Assembly (NCBI GenBank): GCA_035651055.1
Contig: DASRGK010000066.1
Coordinates: 1 to 64,000 of the forward strand
Direction of reading: 5' to 3'
Source: JAFKKF01 sp035651055
GTDB lineage: Bacteria; Pseudomonadota; Alphaproteobacteria; Rhizobiales; Kaistiaceae
DNA length: 64,000 bases
In this document: positions 1 through 8,827 of the stretch, in pieces
Numbering within the stretch: position 1 is the first letter of the stretch
Layout of the letters: every line of letters starts with the position of its first letter
Translations under genes and position numbers: made by a program
Notes under the pieces: model-generated
What the model was told of the DNA's origin: nothing
Databases searched by the model: none
The model's input: only the letters and a program-made list of their open reading frames with translations

Positions 1-296
1 GCTACATCTTTTCGGTCACAGGCTGGCTGATCACGTTCCTTGCTGCCGGCATGGCGGCGCAGGCGGTCTTCTATCTCGACCAGGCCGGCTACCTGACCAT
101 CCTCAACCAGCAGGCCTGGGATACGTCCGGCATCCTGTCGCAGGACAGCTACCTCGGCCTCTTCCTGCATACGCTCATCGGCTACGCCGACCGCCCGACG
201 GTGATGCAGCTCGTCATCTACGTCGCGGTCATCGCCGCGATGATGGGCCTCGCCCGTTACGCCGCCTTGCCGCGGCGCGAGGTGGCCATTACCTGA
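1..296 (+). CDS. FTR1 family iron permease, C-terminal fragment
   Basis: This is the 3' end of a gene that begins before the window; the open frame runs from base 3 to the TGA at 294-296. The roughly 97 visible residues contain a hydrophobic helix at the window edge, the segment AAGMAAQAVFYLDQAGYL, an extracytoplasmic stretch and a last transmembrane helix ending in a short basic cytoplasmic tail. This resembles the last two helices of FTR1/EfeU high-affinity iron permeases, which move ferric iron across the inner membrane after oxidation. The REXXE iron-binding motifs lie upstream, outside the window, so the family call rests on the C-terminal signature only. Confidence 0.7.
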   Translation, partial: YIFSVTGWLITFLAAGMAAQAVFYLDQAGYLTILNQQAWDTSGILSQDSYLGLFLHTLIGYADRPTVMQLVIYVAVIAAMMGLARYAALPRREVAIT

Positions 297-301
297 GGCT
301 G

Positions 302-332
302 CGCGGACGCTTCGGCGTCCCGCGTTGTTATC
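302..332 (+). terminator. Likely intrinsic terminator after the iron permease
   Basis: A GC-rich hairpin with the stem GGACGC / GCGTCC and a TTCG loop is followed by a short T-containing tract (TTGTTAT). It begins a few bases after the permease stop and lies before the separate ettA gene. One bulged C interrupts the lower stem. Confidence 0.5.
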
Positions 333-410
333 CGGGCATCGTTCGACTAGAAGGGCGCCGGCTTTGCCGGCCGCCTCGTTGCCGGCGTTTCCTCATTCTC
401 CGGAAGTCTC

Positions 411-2066
411 ATGGCGCGCCAGTTCATCTATCACATGCAGGGCCTGACCAAGGCCTACTCGGGCGGCAAGAAGGTCCTCGAGAACATCCATCTCTCCTTC
501 TATCCCGACGCCAAGATCGGCGTGCTCGGCCCGAACGGGTCGGGCAAGTCGACGCTCCTGCGGATCATGGCGGGGACCGAGAAGGAGTTTTCCGGCGAGG
601 CCTGGCTCGCCGAGGGCGCCACCGTCGGCTACCTGCCGCAGGAGCCGCAGCTCGATGCGTCGAAGGATGTCATCGGCAACGTCATGGAAGGGGTTGCCGC
701 CAAGAAGGCCATCCTCGACCGCTACAACGAGCTGATGATGAACTACTCCGAGGAGACCGCCGACGAGGCGACCAAGCTCCAGGAGCAGATCGACGCGCAG
801 AACCTCTGGGACCTCGACGCCCAGGTCGAGCAGGCGATGGACGCGCTCGGGTGCCCCCCCAACGATTCCGACGTGAGCAAGCTCTCCGGCGGCGAGAAGC
901 GGCGCGTCGCCCTCTGCCAGCTACTCCTCCGCCAGCCCGACCTTCTCCTCCTCGACGAGCCGACCAACCACCTCGACGCCGAGACCGTGCACTGGCTGGA
1001 GAAGCACCTCCGCGAATATCCGGGCGCGATCCTCATCGTCACCCACGACCGCTACTTCCTCGACAACGTCACCGGCTGGATTCTCGAACTCGACCGCGGC
1101 CGCGGCATTCCCTACGAGGGCAACTACTCCGCCTACCTCGAGAAGAAGGCGAAGCGGATGGCGCAGGAGGGAAGGGAGGAGGCCGCCCGCCAGCGCGCGC
1201 TCGAGCGCGAGCGGGAATGGATCGCCGCCTCGCCCCGGGCCCGCCAGGCCAAGTCGAAGGCCCGCATCCGCGCCTATGACGAACTGCTGAAGCGGAACGA
1301 GGAGCGGGCGCCCGGCACCGCCCAGATCATCATTCCGCCGGGCGAGCGGCTCGGCGACAACGTCATCGAGGTCGAGCACCTGTCCAAGGCCTACGGCGAC
1401 AAGCTCCTCATCGACGACCTCTCCTTCAAGCTTCCCCCGGGCGGCATCGTCGGGGTGATCGGGCCGAACGGGGCCGGCAAGACGACGCTCTTCCGCATGA
1501 TCACCGGCGAGGAGAAGCCGGACGGCGGCAGGATTACGCTCGGCGAGACGGTGCATCTCGGCTACGTCGACCAGAGCCGCGACGATCTCGCGCCCAACAA
1601 GACGGTGTGGGAGGAGATCTCCGGCGGCAACGACATCCTGCGGCTTGGAAAGCGCGAGATGAACTCGCGCGCCTATGTCGGCGCGTTCAACTTCAAGGGC
1701 GGCGACCAGCAGCAGAAGGTCGGCTCGCTTTCCGGCGGCCAGCGCAACCGGGTGCACCTGGCCAAGCTCCTCAAGGAAGGCGCCAACGTCCTCCTTCTCG
1801 ACGAGCCGACCAACGACCTCGACACCGAGACGCTTGCGGCGCTGGAAGATGCGTTGGAGGATTACGCCGGCTGCGCGGTCATCATCTCGCACGACCGCAT
1901 GTTCCTCGACCGGCTTGCCACCCACATCCTCGCCTTCGAGGGCGACAGCCACGTCGAATGGTTCGAGGGCAATTTCGAGGAATACGAGGCCGACAAGATC
2001 CGCCGCCTCGGCGCCGACGCCGCGAGTCACCACCGCGTCAAGTACAAGCGCCTGACGCGGGCCTGA
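411..2066 (+). CDS. ettA: Energy-dependent translational throttle protein EttA (ABC-F ATPase)
   Basis: The 551-residue protein has two ABC ATPase domains and no membrane segment, as in ABC-F ribosome-associated factors. The first Walker A is GPNGSGKST (residues 40-48), the second is GPNGAGKTT near residue 351. Both halves carry the signature LSGGEKRR or LSGGQRNR and a DEPTNHLD or DEPTNDLD Walker B. Length and the linker with its long charged helix fit EttA (about 555 aa) rather than Uup or YheS. EttA binds the ribosomal E site and gates the first elongation step according to the ATP/ADP ratio. The ATG follows the permease terminator by about 80 bp, so it is probably transcribed separately. 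Confidence 0.93.
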   Translation: MARQFIYHMQGLTKAYSGGKKVLENIHLSFYPDAKIGVLGPNGSGKSTLLRIMAGTEKEFSGEAWLAEGATVGYLPQEPQLDASKDVIGNVMEGVAAKKAILDRYNELMMNYSEETADEATKLQEQIDAQNLWDLDAQVEQAMDALGCPPNDSDVSKLSGGEKRRVALCQLLLRQPDLLLLDEPTNHLDAETVHWLEKHLREYPGAILIVTHDRYFLDNVTGWILELDRGRGIPYEGNYSAYLEKKAKRMAQEGREEAARQRALEREREWIAASPRARQAKSKARIRAYDELLKRNEERAPGTAQIIIPPGERLGDNVIEVEHLSKAYGDKLLIDDLSFKLPPGGIVGVIGPNGAGKTTLFRMITGEEKPDGGRITLGETVHLGYVDQSRDDLAPNKTVWEEISGGNDILRLGKREMNSRAYVGAFNFKGGDQQQKVGSLSGGQRNRVHLAKLLKEGANVLLLDEPTNDLDTETLAALEDALEDYAGCAVIISHDRMFLDRLATHILAFEGDSHVEWFEGNFEEYEADKIRRLGADAASHHRVKYKRLTRA

Positions 2067-2164
2067 CAAAGAGCGTAGGCTATCTGGCAGCCGGGCGAAT
2101 CATCGTCAGCCCATGGGGCGGCGGGATTGCCCGCGGCACACCCGGACATCGAGAGGAAGCAGCG

Positions 2165-2812
2165 ATGCCAATCACGGCCTCTCACCTGTTCCGTCTGGCC
2201 GGCCTGGCGGCCGTCATTGCCGGCCTGTCCTACGTGGTCGTCGGCATCTTTCATCCGCCGAACGTCATCGCATCGGTCACGACCACCGCCTGGATCGCCG
2301 TGCACATCTTTGCCTTGGCGCTCGCCTTCTTCGGCCTGCTCGGCCTGACCGGGCTGTATGCCCGGCAAGTCGAAGAATCGGGCTGGCTCGGCCTCGCCGG
2401 CTACCTGATGCTCTGCCTCTGGCTTGCGCTCGTGATGGGCTTCACGTTCGTCGAAATCTTCATCCTGCCGATCACGGCATCCGCGTCGCCTGCCTTCGTC
2501 GAGAGCATCGTCGGCATGTTCACGGGCACGGCTGCGACCGTCGACCTTGGACCGCTTCCGACGCTGTGGCTGATTTCCGGGCCGCTCTATATCGTCGGCG
2601 GCGTGGCGTTCGGCATCGCCACCTTCCGCGCGCACGTATTCCCGCGCTGGGTGGGCATCCTGCTCGCCCTCGGCACGGCGATCGGCCCGGCAGCCGTGCT
2701 GTTCCCGCCCGAACTGACGGGCTTCGTGGCAATCCCGGTTGGCATCGCGCTTGCGTGGCTCGGCTATTCGCTCTGGTCGATGACCGAGCCCCGTGCGGCC
2801 GCAGCCGCGTGA
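2165..2812 (+). CDS. Hypothetical multi-pass membrane protein
   Basis: The 215-residue protein is almost entirely hydrophobic, with about six predicted helices (for example residues 8-28, 42-66, 72-98 and three in the C-terminal half) and a short charged tail. I do not recognise a specific family; it resembles small DUF4386-like integral membrane proteins, which have no established role. The ATG at 2165 follows GAGAGGAAGCAGCG, a good ribosome binding site. The frame stays open upstream into ettA, but that part is out of register with the ettA protein and is not real. It has its own gap on each side, so no operon can be inferred. Confidence 0.7.
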   Translation: MPITASHLFRLAGLAAVIAGLSYVVVGIFHPPNVIASVTTTAWIAVHIFALALAFFGLLGLTGLYARQVEESGWLGLAGYLMLCLWLALVMGFTFVEIFILPITASASPAFVESIVGMFTGTAATVDLGPLPTLWLISGPLYIVGGVAFGIATFRAHVFPRWVGILLALGTAIGPAAVLFPPELTGFVAIPVGIALAWLGYSLWSMTEPRAAAAA

Positions 2813-2916
2813 GGAGGACGGGCGCCCGGAACTCGCCGAAGCGCAGCTTTCGCGTCCTTGACCTCGGTCGCCCCTTGGCGCGCTATGAGCCGCAATTCGC
2901 GATTCTGGGGAATGTC

Positions 2917-3762
2917 ATGAAATCGAGAACGCTTGCGGCCGGTTGCGCCGCCCTGCTGGCGCTTGCGGCATCGGCGGCGGTGGGGGCCGATGACGATGCC
3001 GACAACAGGGCGCGCGCCGCCGAGTTCGCGCTCAACCATTCCACGATGGTCCTCTACCACGAGATCGGCCACCTCTTCGTCGGCGAGTTCGGCCTGCCGG
3101 TCCTCGGCAAAGGCGAGGACGCCGCCGACAGCCTGGCGACCGTCTTTCTCCTCGAGGAGGGCGACGAATGGGCCGACCAGGTGCTCCGTGACGCGGCCGA
3201 CGGCTGGTACATGACGCCGTTCAATGGCAACGCGGAACCGGGCGACTGGAACTTCATGGACGAGCACAGCCTCGACAAGCAGCGCTCCTTTGCGATCGTG
3301 TGCATGATGGTCGGCCAGTCGCCGGACTATTACGCCGAGGTCGCGGACGAATACGGTCTCGACGCCGACCGGAAGGAAAAGTGCAAGTGGACCTACAAGC
3401 AGGCGTCTGACAGCTGGCATGCGCTGCTTGACCCGCATCTCCTCAACGGCCGCGAGCAGACGGGCCACGTCACGGTGGTTTACGAGGACCCGGGCGACTT
3501 CGCGGATATCGAGGCGGAGCTGAGGAACGACCAGTTCCTTGAACACGCCGCCGAGATCGTCGAGGACAACTACCTGCTGCCGCGCGACCTGACCTTTCGC
3601 GCCCGCCAGTGCGGGCAGGCAAATGCCTTCTACCAGCCGGGCGATGCCGCAGTGACTTTCTGCTACGAGTACACCCGCCATCTCGCCGAGCTCTGGCTCA
3701 CCGCCGGCGAGGACGAGGACGCTGCCGCCGATGACGGTGCAGGCGGTGACGGCAGTCAGTAG
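2917..3762 (+). CDS. Secreted DUF4344-type putative metallopeptidase
   Basis: The 281-residue protein starts with a signal peptide (residues 1-24, ending near VGA). An HEIGH motif at residues 48-52 matches the HExxH zinc-peptidase motif. The rest is acidic and ends in a low-complexity D/E/G tail. Homologues with this layout are annotated as DUF4344 putative metallopeptidases; the substrate is unknown. Several cysteines (in IVCMM, KEKCKW, RQCGQ and TFCYE) suggest disulphide bonds in the periplasm. The ATG at 2917 was chosen because the signal peptide begins there. It stands alone between two unrelated genes. Confidence 0.72.
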   Translation: MKSRTLAAGCAALLALAASAAVGADDDADNRARAAEFALNHSTMVLYHEIGHLFVGEFGLPVLGKGEDAADSLATVFLLEEGDEWADQVLRDAADGWYMTPFNGNAEPGDWNFMDEHSLDKQRSFAIVCMMVGQSPDYYAEVADEYGLDADRKEKCKWTYKQASDSWHALLDPHLLNGREQTGHVTVVYEDPGDFADIEAELRNDQFLEHAAEIVEDNYLLPRDLTFRARQCGQANAFYQPGDAAVTFCYEYTRHLAELWLTAGEDEDAAADDGAGGDGSQ

Positions 3763-3921
3763 CGATCCCTCCCGACAGGTTCTGCTAGTCTCTGCCGATG
3801 TCGAAGATCCGGCGCTTGCTCGGCATAGTCTCCCGCGATCGCGTCCTGAAAGGCGCGTCCGCTTCTGCGCAAACATGGCGGCAGCACCGTCGCCGCGTCG
3901 CCACAGCGACGGCCTTGCCCG

Positions 3922-4518
3922 GTGAGTGAGGTTTCGCCCGACCGCCCGGCAATTCGCCGGGCACAGGGTGGCTTGGTTGCCGCCTGCCTCATCGCCGACG
4001 GTGCCGACTTCCGTTCGCGCGTGGTTGCTGCGCTTGACTTCGATTTCGGCGGAATCGTCGGCGACATCCATGCCGGCCTGACGCGGAAGTCGGGCTCGCG
4101 CGAGCCGTGGTATCCGCGCGGAACCGAAATGCGGAACGACCGGCAGGTGTCGATCGTCTCCGCCGAGGAACTCGCCGAGATTGCGCGCGCCATGGAACTG
4201 GCGGAACTGGCGCCCGGCTGGATCGGCGCCAACCTCGTCCTTCAGGGAATCCCGGCGCTCTCGCAGGTGCCGGCAGGGACCAGGCTCTTCTTCGCCGGCG
4301 GCGTGACGCTCGTCGTCGAGGCGGAGAACGCGCCATGCCGGATCGCCGGCAGGTCGATCGCCGGGCATGTGCCGGACCGCGACGGCCTCGACCTTCTCTT
4401 TCCGAAGCTCGCCCGCCACAAGCGCGGCATCGTCGGCTCGGTGGAGAAGCCGGGCAGGATTGCGGCCGGGGAGGCGGTGTCGCTCCGCCCGCGGCCGCAG
4501 GGCGCGGCACCCGCCTAG
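3922..4518 (+). CDS. MOSC domain-containing protein
   Basis: The 198-residue protein is a stand-alone MOSC domain: DIHAG near residue 50, RNDRQVSIVS at 71-80, a PGWIGANLVLQGIP segment at 98-111 and the conserved cysteine in NAPC (Cys139). MOSC domains occur in molybdenum-cofactor sulfurases and in YiiM-type enzymes and carry sulfur or the cofactor on this cysteine; the substrate here is unknown. Its TAG stop overlaps the stop of the convergent SulP gene, so the two share the bases CTAG at 4515-4518. The 159 bp before it hold no gene I can support. Confidence 0.82.
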   Translation: MSEVSPDRPAIRRAQGGLVAACLIADGADFRSRVVAALDFDFGGIVGDIHAGLTRKSGSREPWYPRGTEMRNDRQVSIVSAEELAEIARAMELAELAPGWIGANLVLQGIPALSQVPAGTRLFFAGGVTLVVEAENAPCRIAGRSIAGHVPDRDGLDLLFPKLARHKRGIVGSVEKPGRIAAGEAVSLRPRPQGAAPA

Positions 4519-6395
4519 TCGGCGAGCAGGCGGATGACGCGATTGCTTGCCGTCAGGCGGGCGGCCAGCATGCGCGCCATGCCGCGATGGAACGCGATCG
4601 CCGCCTCCGGCTTCGTCCGGCGCAGCATTTCGAGGCGGTCGGCGGGAAACCGCCAGGCGACCAGCGGCGTTTCGGCGATCACCGAGGCCGAGCGCGGCGT
4701 GCCCAGGTAAAAGGCGATCTCCCCGACGATCGCGCCGCGGCCGACGGTAGCGACGCGCACGCTGCCGTGCTGGCCGCTCGCCGCGAACTCGACCGCAGCC
4801 CGGCCCGATTCGATGAAGTAGATGTCATTCGAGGGCTTGCTCTGCTCGATCAGCTTGCCGCCGCGATCGATCTCGATCCGGTCGAGCGCCGCAATGATCC
4901 CGGCGGCCAGGCTCTCATCGGCGACGATATCCGCGATGAGCTTCGCTATCGGCACGGGCGTCCGCCCGACGAGGGCCGGTGCGATCCCGCGCAGCAGCTC
5001 ATTCTCGCACCATTCGAGCCCGTGATCGAGGTCGGGCTCGAAGCGCACCGGCCCGCCCTCGCCGCCGTCCATGCCGCCGCGTATCAGCGCGGCGCGGATC
5101 TCCGGCGACGTGCCGGTGAGAACAAGGACAAAGCTGCCCGGCTCGGCCATCTGCGCAAGGCGGATGAAGCTCAGCACTGTCGAGGAGTCGAGTCCGCTCA
5201 CGCGGCGGAAATCGATCAGCAGAAACTGGATCGGCGCGCCGACATGGCTTTCGATGCGGTCGCGAATCTGTCGGCGCAGCCGGTCCGCGGTGCCGAAGAA
5301 GATGAAGCCCTGCAGACGCAGGATCAGGATGGCCTCGCCGGCGGCACGCAGAAGCTCGCGGCGCTCCTCGGACGAGTCGTGACCGCTCTGGTAGTCCCTG
5401 CCGGTCATGAAATGGCGCACGATCTCGACCCGTCCGTATTCGACCGCGAAGAGGAGGGCGGCGGCGACGAGCCCGACGAGGATGCCCCAGCCGAAATCGA
5501 TCGCACCGATGACGGCAAAGATCAGGACAACGACGGCGTATTCCCAGCGCGACAGCTTCGACCAGGAGCGGATCAGCCAGTCGAAGACCAGCCGGCCGCC
5601 GATGAAGATGAGGAGGCCGCCAAGAAGGGGAGTGGGCAGAAGGTCGAGGAGGACCTCGCCGAAGAGGAGGGCGGCGAAGCAAACAAGTGCGACTGCGACG
5701 CCGGCGAGCGGCCCTCTGGCGGCCAGCCGCGAGGCAAGCACCGAGAGCGTGACGGAATGAAATCCTGGCGAGCCGCCCCCGATTCCCGCAGCCAGGTTGG
5801 CGATCCCGGCGGTGCGCAGTTCCCGATCGAGGTCGATATCGCGCCGCGCGTCGAGCTCGATCCCGGTCGCGTTCATCAGGATGGCGATCACGGACAGAAG
5901 AGCCGCGCTGGGAAGGCCCGCCAGCGCGCCGATCACGGGGTAGGGGACGAAACGGATGAACCTGCCGAGCTTCAACCATCCGAGCGCAAATGCCGCGATC
6001 CCGATGAACAGCGTCGACAGCGCGATCGCGACCACGATGGTCGTCGCGATCTCGGCTCCCGTCCGCCCGGCCATCGCCGCAACGACGGAGGCGACAACGC
6101 CGGAGAGCGCCGCGATCGGGATTCCCTGGCTGACCGCGATCACGCCGGGTGAGGAACTTCCGAACGCGGTGATGAGCGCGATCACCGCCGAAGAGAAGAG
6201 CGTGACGCCGACGGCGACCGAAGAGAACGAAGCCGGCGCCGCGGCGGTGAGCAGCGTTCCGAATCCGGCGGATTGGACGACGGCCAGCAACCCGCAGACG
6301 AGCCCGGCAGCGAGATCGCGAAAAAGCGCGCGCGGTTGCGACGCCGCAACCGGTGCCGCGGCCGAAAGGCCCATTCTGGTCAGGTCCGATTCCAT
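4515..6395 (-). CDS. SulP-type anion transporter with STAS and cyclic-nucleotide-binding domains, apparently shortened
   Basis: The 626-residue protein has an N-terminal SulP (SLC26) membrane part, a STAS domain with the phospho-acceptor-like sequence GLDSSTVLSF, and a C-terminal cNMP-binding beta-roll containing GAIVGEIAFYLGTPRSASV. Such fusions carry anions such as sulfate or bicarbonate in other bacteria; specificity cannot be read here. Only about ten helices are visible, against the usual 12-14. After RFIRFVPYPVIGALAG (about residue 160) the chain jumps straight to the late-helix sequence SVIAILMNATGIELDARRD, so roughly 100 residues usual in the family seem to be missing in frame. The ATG at 6395 follows a GGGGG tract; a GTG at 6437 is a less likely start. 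Confidence 0.82.
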   Translation of the reverse strand: MESDLTRMGLSAAAPVAASQPRALFRDLAAGLVCGLLAVVQSAGFGTLLTAAAPASFSSVAVGVTLFSSAVIALITAFGSSSPGVIAVSQGIPIAALSGVVASVVAAMAGRTGAEIATTIVVAIALSTLFIGIAAFALGWLKLGRFIRFVPYPVIGALAGLPSAALLSVIAILMNATGIELDARRDIDLDRELRTAGIANLAAGIGGGSPGFHSVTLSVLASRLAARGPLAGVAVALVCFAALLFGEVLLDLLPTPLLGGLLIFIGGRLVFDWLIRSWSKLSRWEYAVVVLIFAVIGAIDFGWGILVGLVAAALLFAVEYGRVEIVRHFMTGRDYQSGHDSSEERRELLRAAGEAILILRLQGFIFFGTADRLRRQIRDRIESHVGAPIQFLLIDFRRVSGLDSSTVLSFIRLAQMAEPGSFVLVLTGTSPEIRAALIRGGMDGGEGGPVRFEPDLDHGLEWCENELLRGIAPALVGRTPVPIAKLIADIVADESLAAGIIAALDRIEIDRGGKLIEQSKPSNDIYFIESGRAAVEFAASGQHGSVRVATVGRGAIVGEIAFYLGTPRSASVIAETPLVAWRFPADRLEMLRRTKPEAAIAFHRGMARMLAARLTASNRVIRLLAD

Positions 6396-6550
6396 CTTCG
6401 AATGCCCCCGGGGATTGATAGGCGGCCTTCTTGTCACTGAAATGTCACCCGGAGACCGCTGCGGCGGTGCGTTTTCGGCTTATGAAGGCACGCGACGGGC
6501 CGGCCGACTCGACCCGTCGGGCGCCTTGCGGAAAAGCGCGGAAGGGGAAC

Positions 6551-7321
6551 ATGACGGTCGCGTGGAATGCCGGGCAATATGCCCGTTTCGAGGATGAGCG
6601 GAGCCGGCCGGCGGTCGAGCTTCTGGCGCGCGTTCCCGTCGCTTCGCCCCGCCACGCGGTCGATCTCGGCTGCGGCCCGGGCAATTCCACCGAACTCCTC
6701 GTCGCGCGCTACCCCGGCGCTGCCGTGAGCGGCCTCGACAGCTCGCCCGACATGCTTGCAGCTGCAAGGCAGCGCCTTCCCGGAATCGCCTTCGTCGAGG
6801 CCGACATCGCCCGCTGGCAGCCCGAGCCGGGTACCGACCTTCTCTTTGCCAATGCGGCGTTCCAGTGGGTGCCCGACCACCGCCGGGTGATCGTCCGGCT
6901 GCTTCAATCGCTGCCGGCGGGCGGCGCTCTGGCGTTTCAGGTTCCGGACAATCTCGCCGAGCCGACGCACGCGCTCTTGCGCGAGGCCGCGCTGGAAGGT
7001 CCGTGGAAGGCGAAGTTCGCGACCCCGATCGAGCGCGAAGAGGTTCCGTCGGCCCGGACCTACTACGACCTCCTCGCTCCCCATGCCCGGAACGTCGACA
7101 TATGGACCACGGTTTACAACCACGTCCTCACCGGGCCGGACGCCGTGCTCGAATGGGTGAAGGGGACGGGTCTCCGCCCGTACCTGGCTCGGCTCGACGG
7201 AGAGGAGGCCAAGGCTTACCTCGTCGAGTATCGCCGGCGCCTCGCGCGCGCCTATCCGCCGCAGGTCGACGGCAAGGTCCTCCTCCGCTTCCCGCGCCTG
7301 TTCGTCGTCGCCGCGACCTGA
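6551..7321 (+). CDS. tam: Trans-aconitate 2-methyltransferase-like SAM-dependent methyltransferase
   Basis: The 256-residue protein is a class I SAM methyltransferase with motif I DLGCGPGNST at residues 38-47, an acidic strand-2 end (GLDSSPDML) and FANAAFQWVPDH, a segment typical of Tam. The C-terminal part with WTTVYNHVLTGPDAVLEWVKGTGLRP is also characteristic of trans-aconitate methyltransferase, which detoxifies the aconitase inhibitor trans-aconitate. The start at 6551 was taken because GAAGGGGA lies just upstream and MTVAWNAGQY is the usual family N-terminus; the longer open frame to 6431 is unlikely. It diverges from the SulP gene with about 155 bp between them. Confidence 0.85.
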   Translation: MTVAWNAGQYARFEDERSRPAVELLARVPVASPRHAVDLGCGPGNSTELLVARYPGAAVSGLDSSPDMLAAARQRLPGIAFVEADIARWQPEPGTDLLFANAAFQWVPDHRRVIVRLLQSLPAGGALAFQVPDNLAEPTHALLREAALEGPWKAKFATPIEREEVPSARTYYDLLAPHARNVDIWTTVYNHVLTGPDAVLEWVKGTGLRPYLARLDGEEAKAYLVEYRRRLARAYPPQVDGKVLLRFPRLFVVAAT

Positions 7322-7429
7322 CGCGCCGGCCGGAGCCTTCTCATCGTGACGGCCTGTGAAGGTGCAGCGCCTGACTCCCTTTGATGCACGGAACGCCGAT
7401 CGGGGCTATTCTGTCGGCGGAGACTGAGA

Positions 7430-8824
7430 ATGGACCTCGACGCGCTCCTTCTATCGCGGCTGCAGTTTGCCTTCACCGTCGCGTTCCACATCGTCTTCCC
7501 CGCCTTCACCATCGGCCTTTCGGCGTGGATCGCGACGCTCCTCGTCGTCTGGCGGCGGACGCTCGACGAGCGCTACCGCGACCTCGCCCGCTTCTGGACG
7601 CGCATCTTCGCCGTCTCGTTCGCGATGGGCGTCGTCTCGGGCATCGTCCTTTCCTACCAGTTCGGCACCAACTGGAGCCGCTTCTCGGTCGTGGTCGGCA
7701 ACGTCGTCGGCCCCCTCATTGGCTACGAGGTGCTCACCGCCTTCTTTCTCGAGGCGACCTTTCTCGGGATCATGCTCTTCGGCTGGAAGCGCGTACCGCC
7801 TGGGGTTCACGTTCTCTCCGCGATCCTCGTCGCGTTCGGCACGCTTCTCTCGGCCTTCTGGATCATCGCCGCCAATTCCTGGATGCAGGAGCCTTCGGGC
7901 CATGAAATCCGCGACGGCATCGCCTATCCGGCCGACTGGCTGGCGGTAATCTTCAGCCCGACCTTTCCGCTCCGTTTCGTCCACATGGTGACGGCGGCCT
8001 ATCTCACCACCGCGTTCGTCGTGCTCGCCACCGGCGCGCGCTATCTCGTCCGCAACCGGCACCACCGGCACGGCATGACGATGCTGAAGATGGGGCTCGG
8101 CATGGCCGCGGTCCTGGCGCCGCTCCAGCTTCTCGTCGGCGACATGCACGGCCTTGCCGCGGCCCGCGCCCAGCCGGCCAAGATCGCCGCCGTCGAGGCG
8201 CACTGGGACGGGAGCAAGCCGGCGCCGCTCGTCCTCTTCGCCATTCCCGACGAGACCGCCGGCGCCAATCGCTACGAGATATCGATCTCGAACGGCGCGA
8301 GCCTGCTCATCACGCATTCGCTCGAAGGAACCTTCCCCGGCCTCAACGACTACGCGCCCGCCGACCGGCCGCCGGTGCTGGCGCCGTTCCTCGGCTTCCG
8401 CATCATGGTCGGCATCGGCCTCGTCATGATCGCGATGGCGCTCTACGGCGTCTGGCTGTGGTGGCGTCGGCGCCTGGAAACGTCGCGGATATTCCTGCGC
8501 CTCGTCTCCTACACCTGGCCGCTCGGCTTCATCGCGATCATTTCCGGATGGACCGTCGCCGAGGTCGGACGCCAGCCGTGGCTCGCCACCGGGATTCTGA
8601 GAACGGTCGACGCAACCTCGCCGGTCGCAAGCGGGGCGGTGGCGCTCACGCTGCTCCTCTTCCTGCTCGTCTATATCGCCGTCTTCGGCACCGGCATCCT
8701 TTACATCAACCGGCTCATCCGGAAGGGCCCGGCGCCGGAGACGCTTTCGCCGGAAGGCGTTCCGAGCCGGCCGCTCGCCGCGGTAACTTCGACGCCGGAA
8801 GCGGTTTCCGGCGGGGGAGCGTAG
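7430..8824 (+). CDS. cydA: Cytochrome bd-type (CIO) quinol oxidase subunit I
   Basis: The 464-residue membrane protein carries subunit I haem ligands and conserved residues: His20 (equivalent to E. coli His19), Glu100 and Glu108 in GYEVLTAFFLEATFLGIM, and the GRQPW motif before the late helices. It is shorter than E. coli CydA (about 520) and lacks the long Q-loop insert, so it belongs to the short-loop CIO/bd group. It oxidises ubiquinol and reduces oxygen to water without pumping protons and tends to be cyanide tolerant. It is followed by cydB after 3 bp. No cydX-like or cydDC genes are seen nearby. Confidence 0.93.
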   Translation: MDLDALLLSRLQFAFTVAFHIVFPAFTIGLSAWIATLLVVWRRTLDERYRDLARFWTRIFAVSFAMGVVSGIVLSYQFGTNWSRFSVVVGNVVGPLIGYEVLTAFFLEATFLGIMLFGWKRVPPGVHVLSAILVAFGTLLSAFWIIAANSWMQEPSGHEIRDGIAYPADWLAVIFSPTFPLRFVHMVTAAYLTTAFVVLATGARYLVRNRHHRHGMTMLKMGLGMAAVLAPLQLLVGDMHGLAAARAQPAKIAAVEAHWDGSKPAPLVLFAIPDETAGANRYEISISNGASLLITHSLEGTFPGLNDYAPADRPPVLAPFLGFRIMVGIGLVMIAMALYGVWLWWRRRLETSRIFLRLVSYTWPLGFIAIISGWTVAEVGRQPWLATGILRTVDATSPVASGAVALTLLLFLLVYIAVFGTGILYINRLIRKGPAPETLSPEGVPSRPLAAVTSTPEAVSGGGA

Positions 8825-8827
8825 GCG

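Noticed and set aside
4107..6152. A 681-codon plus-strand frame opposite the SulP gene
   Set aside because: Low-complexity R/A/D-rich translation opposite a gene with recognisable membrane, STAS and cNMP domains.
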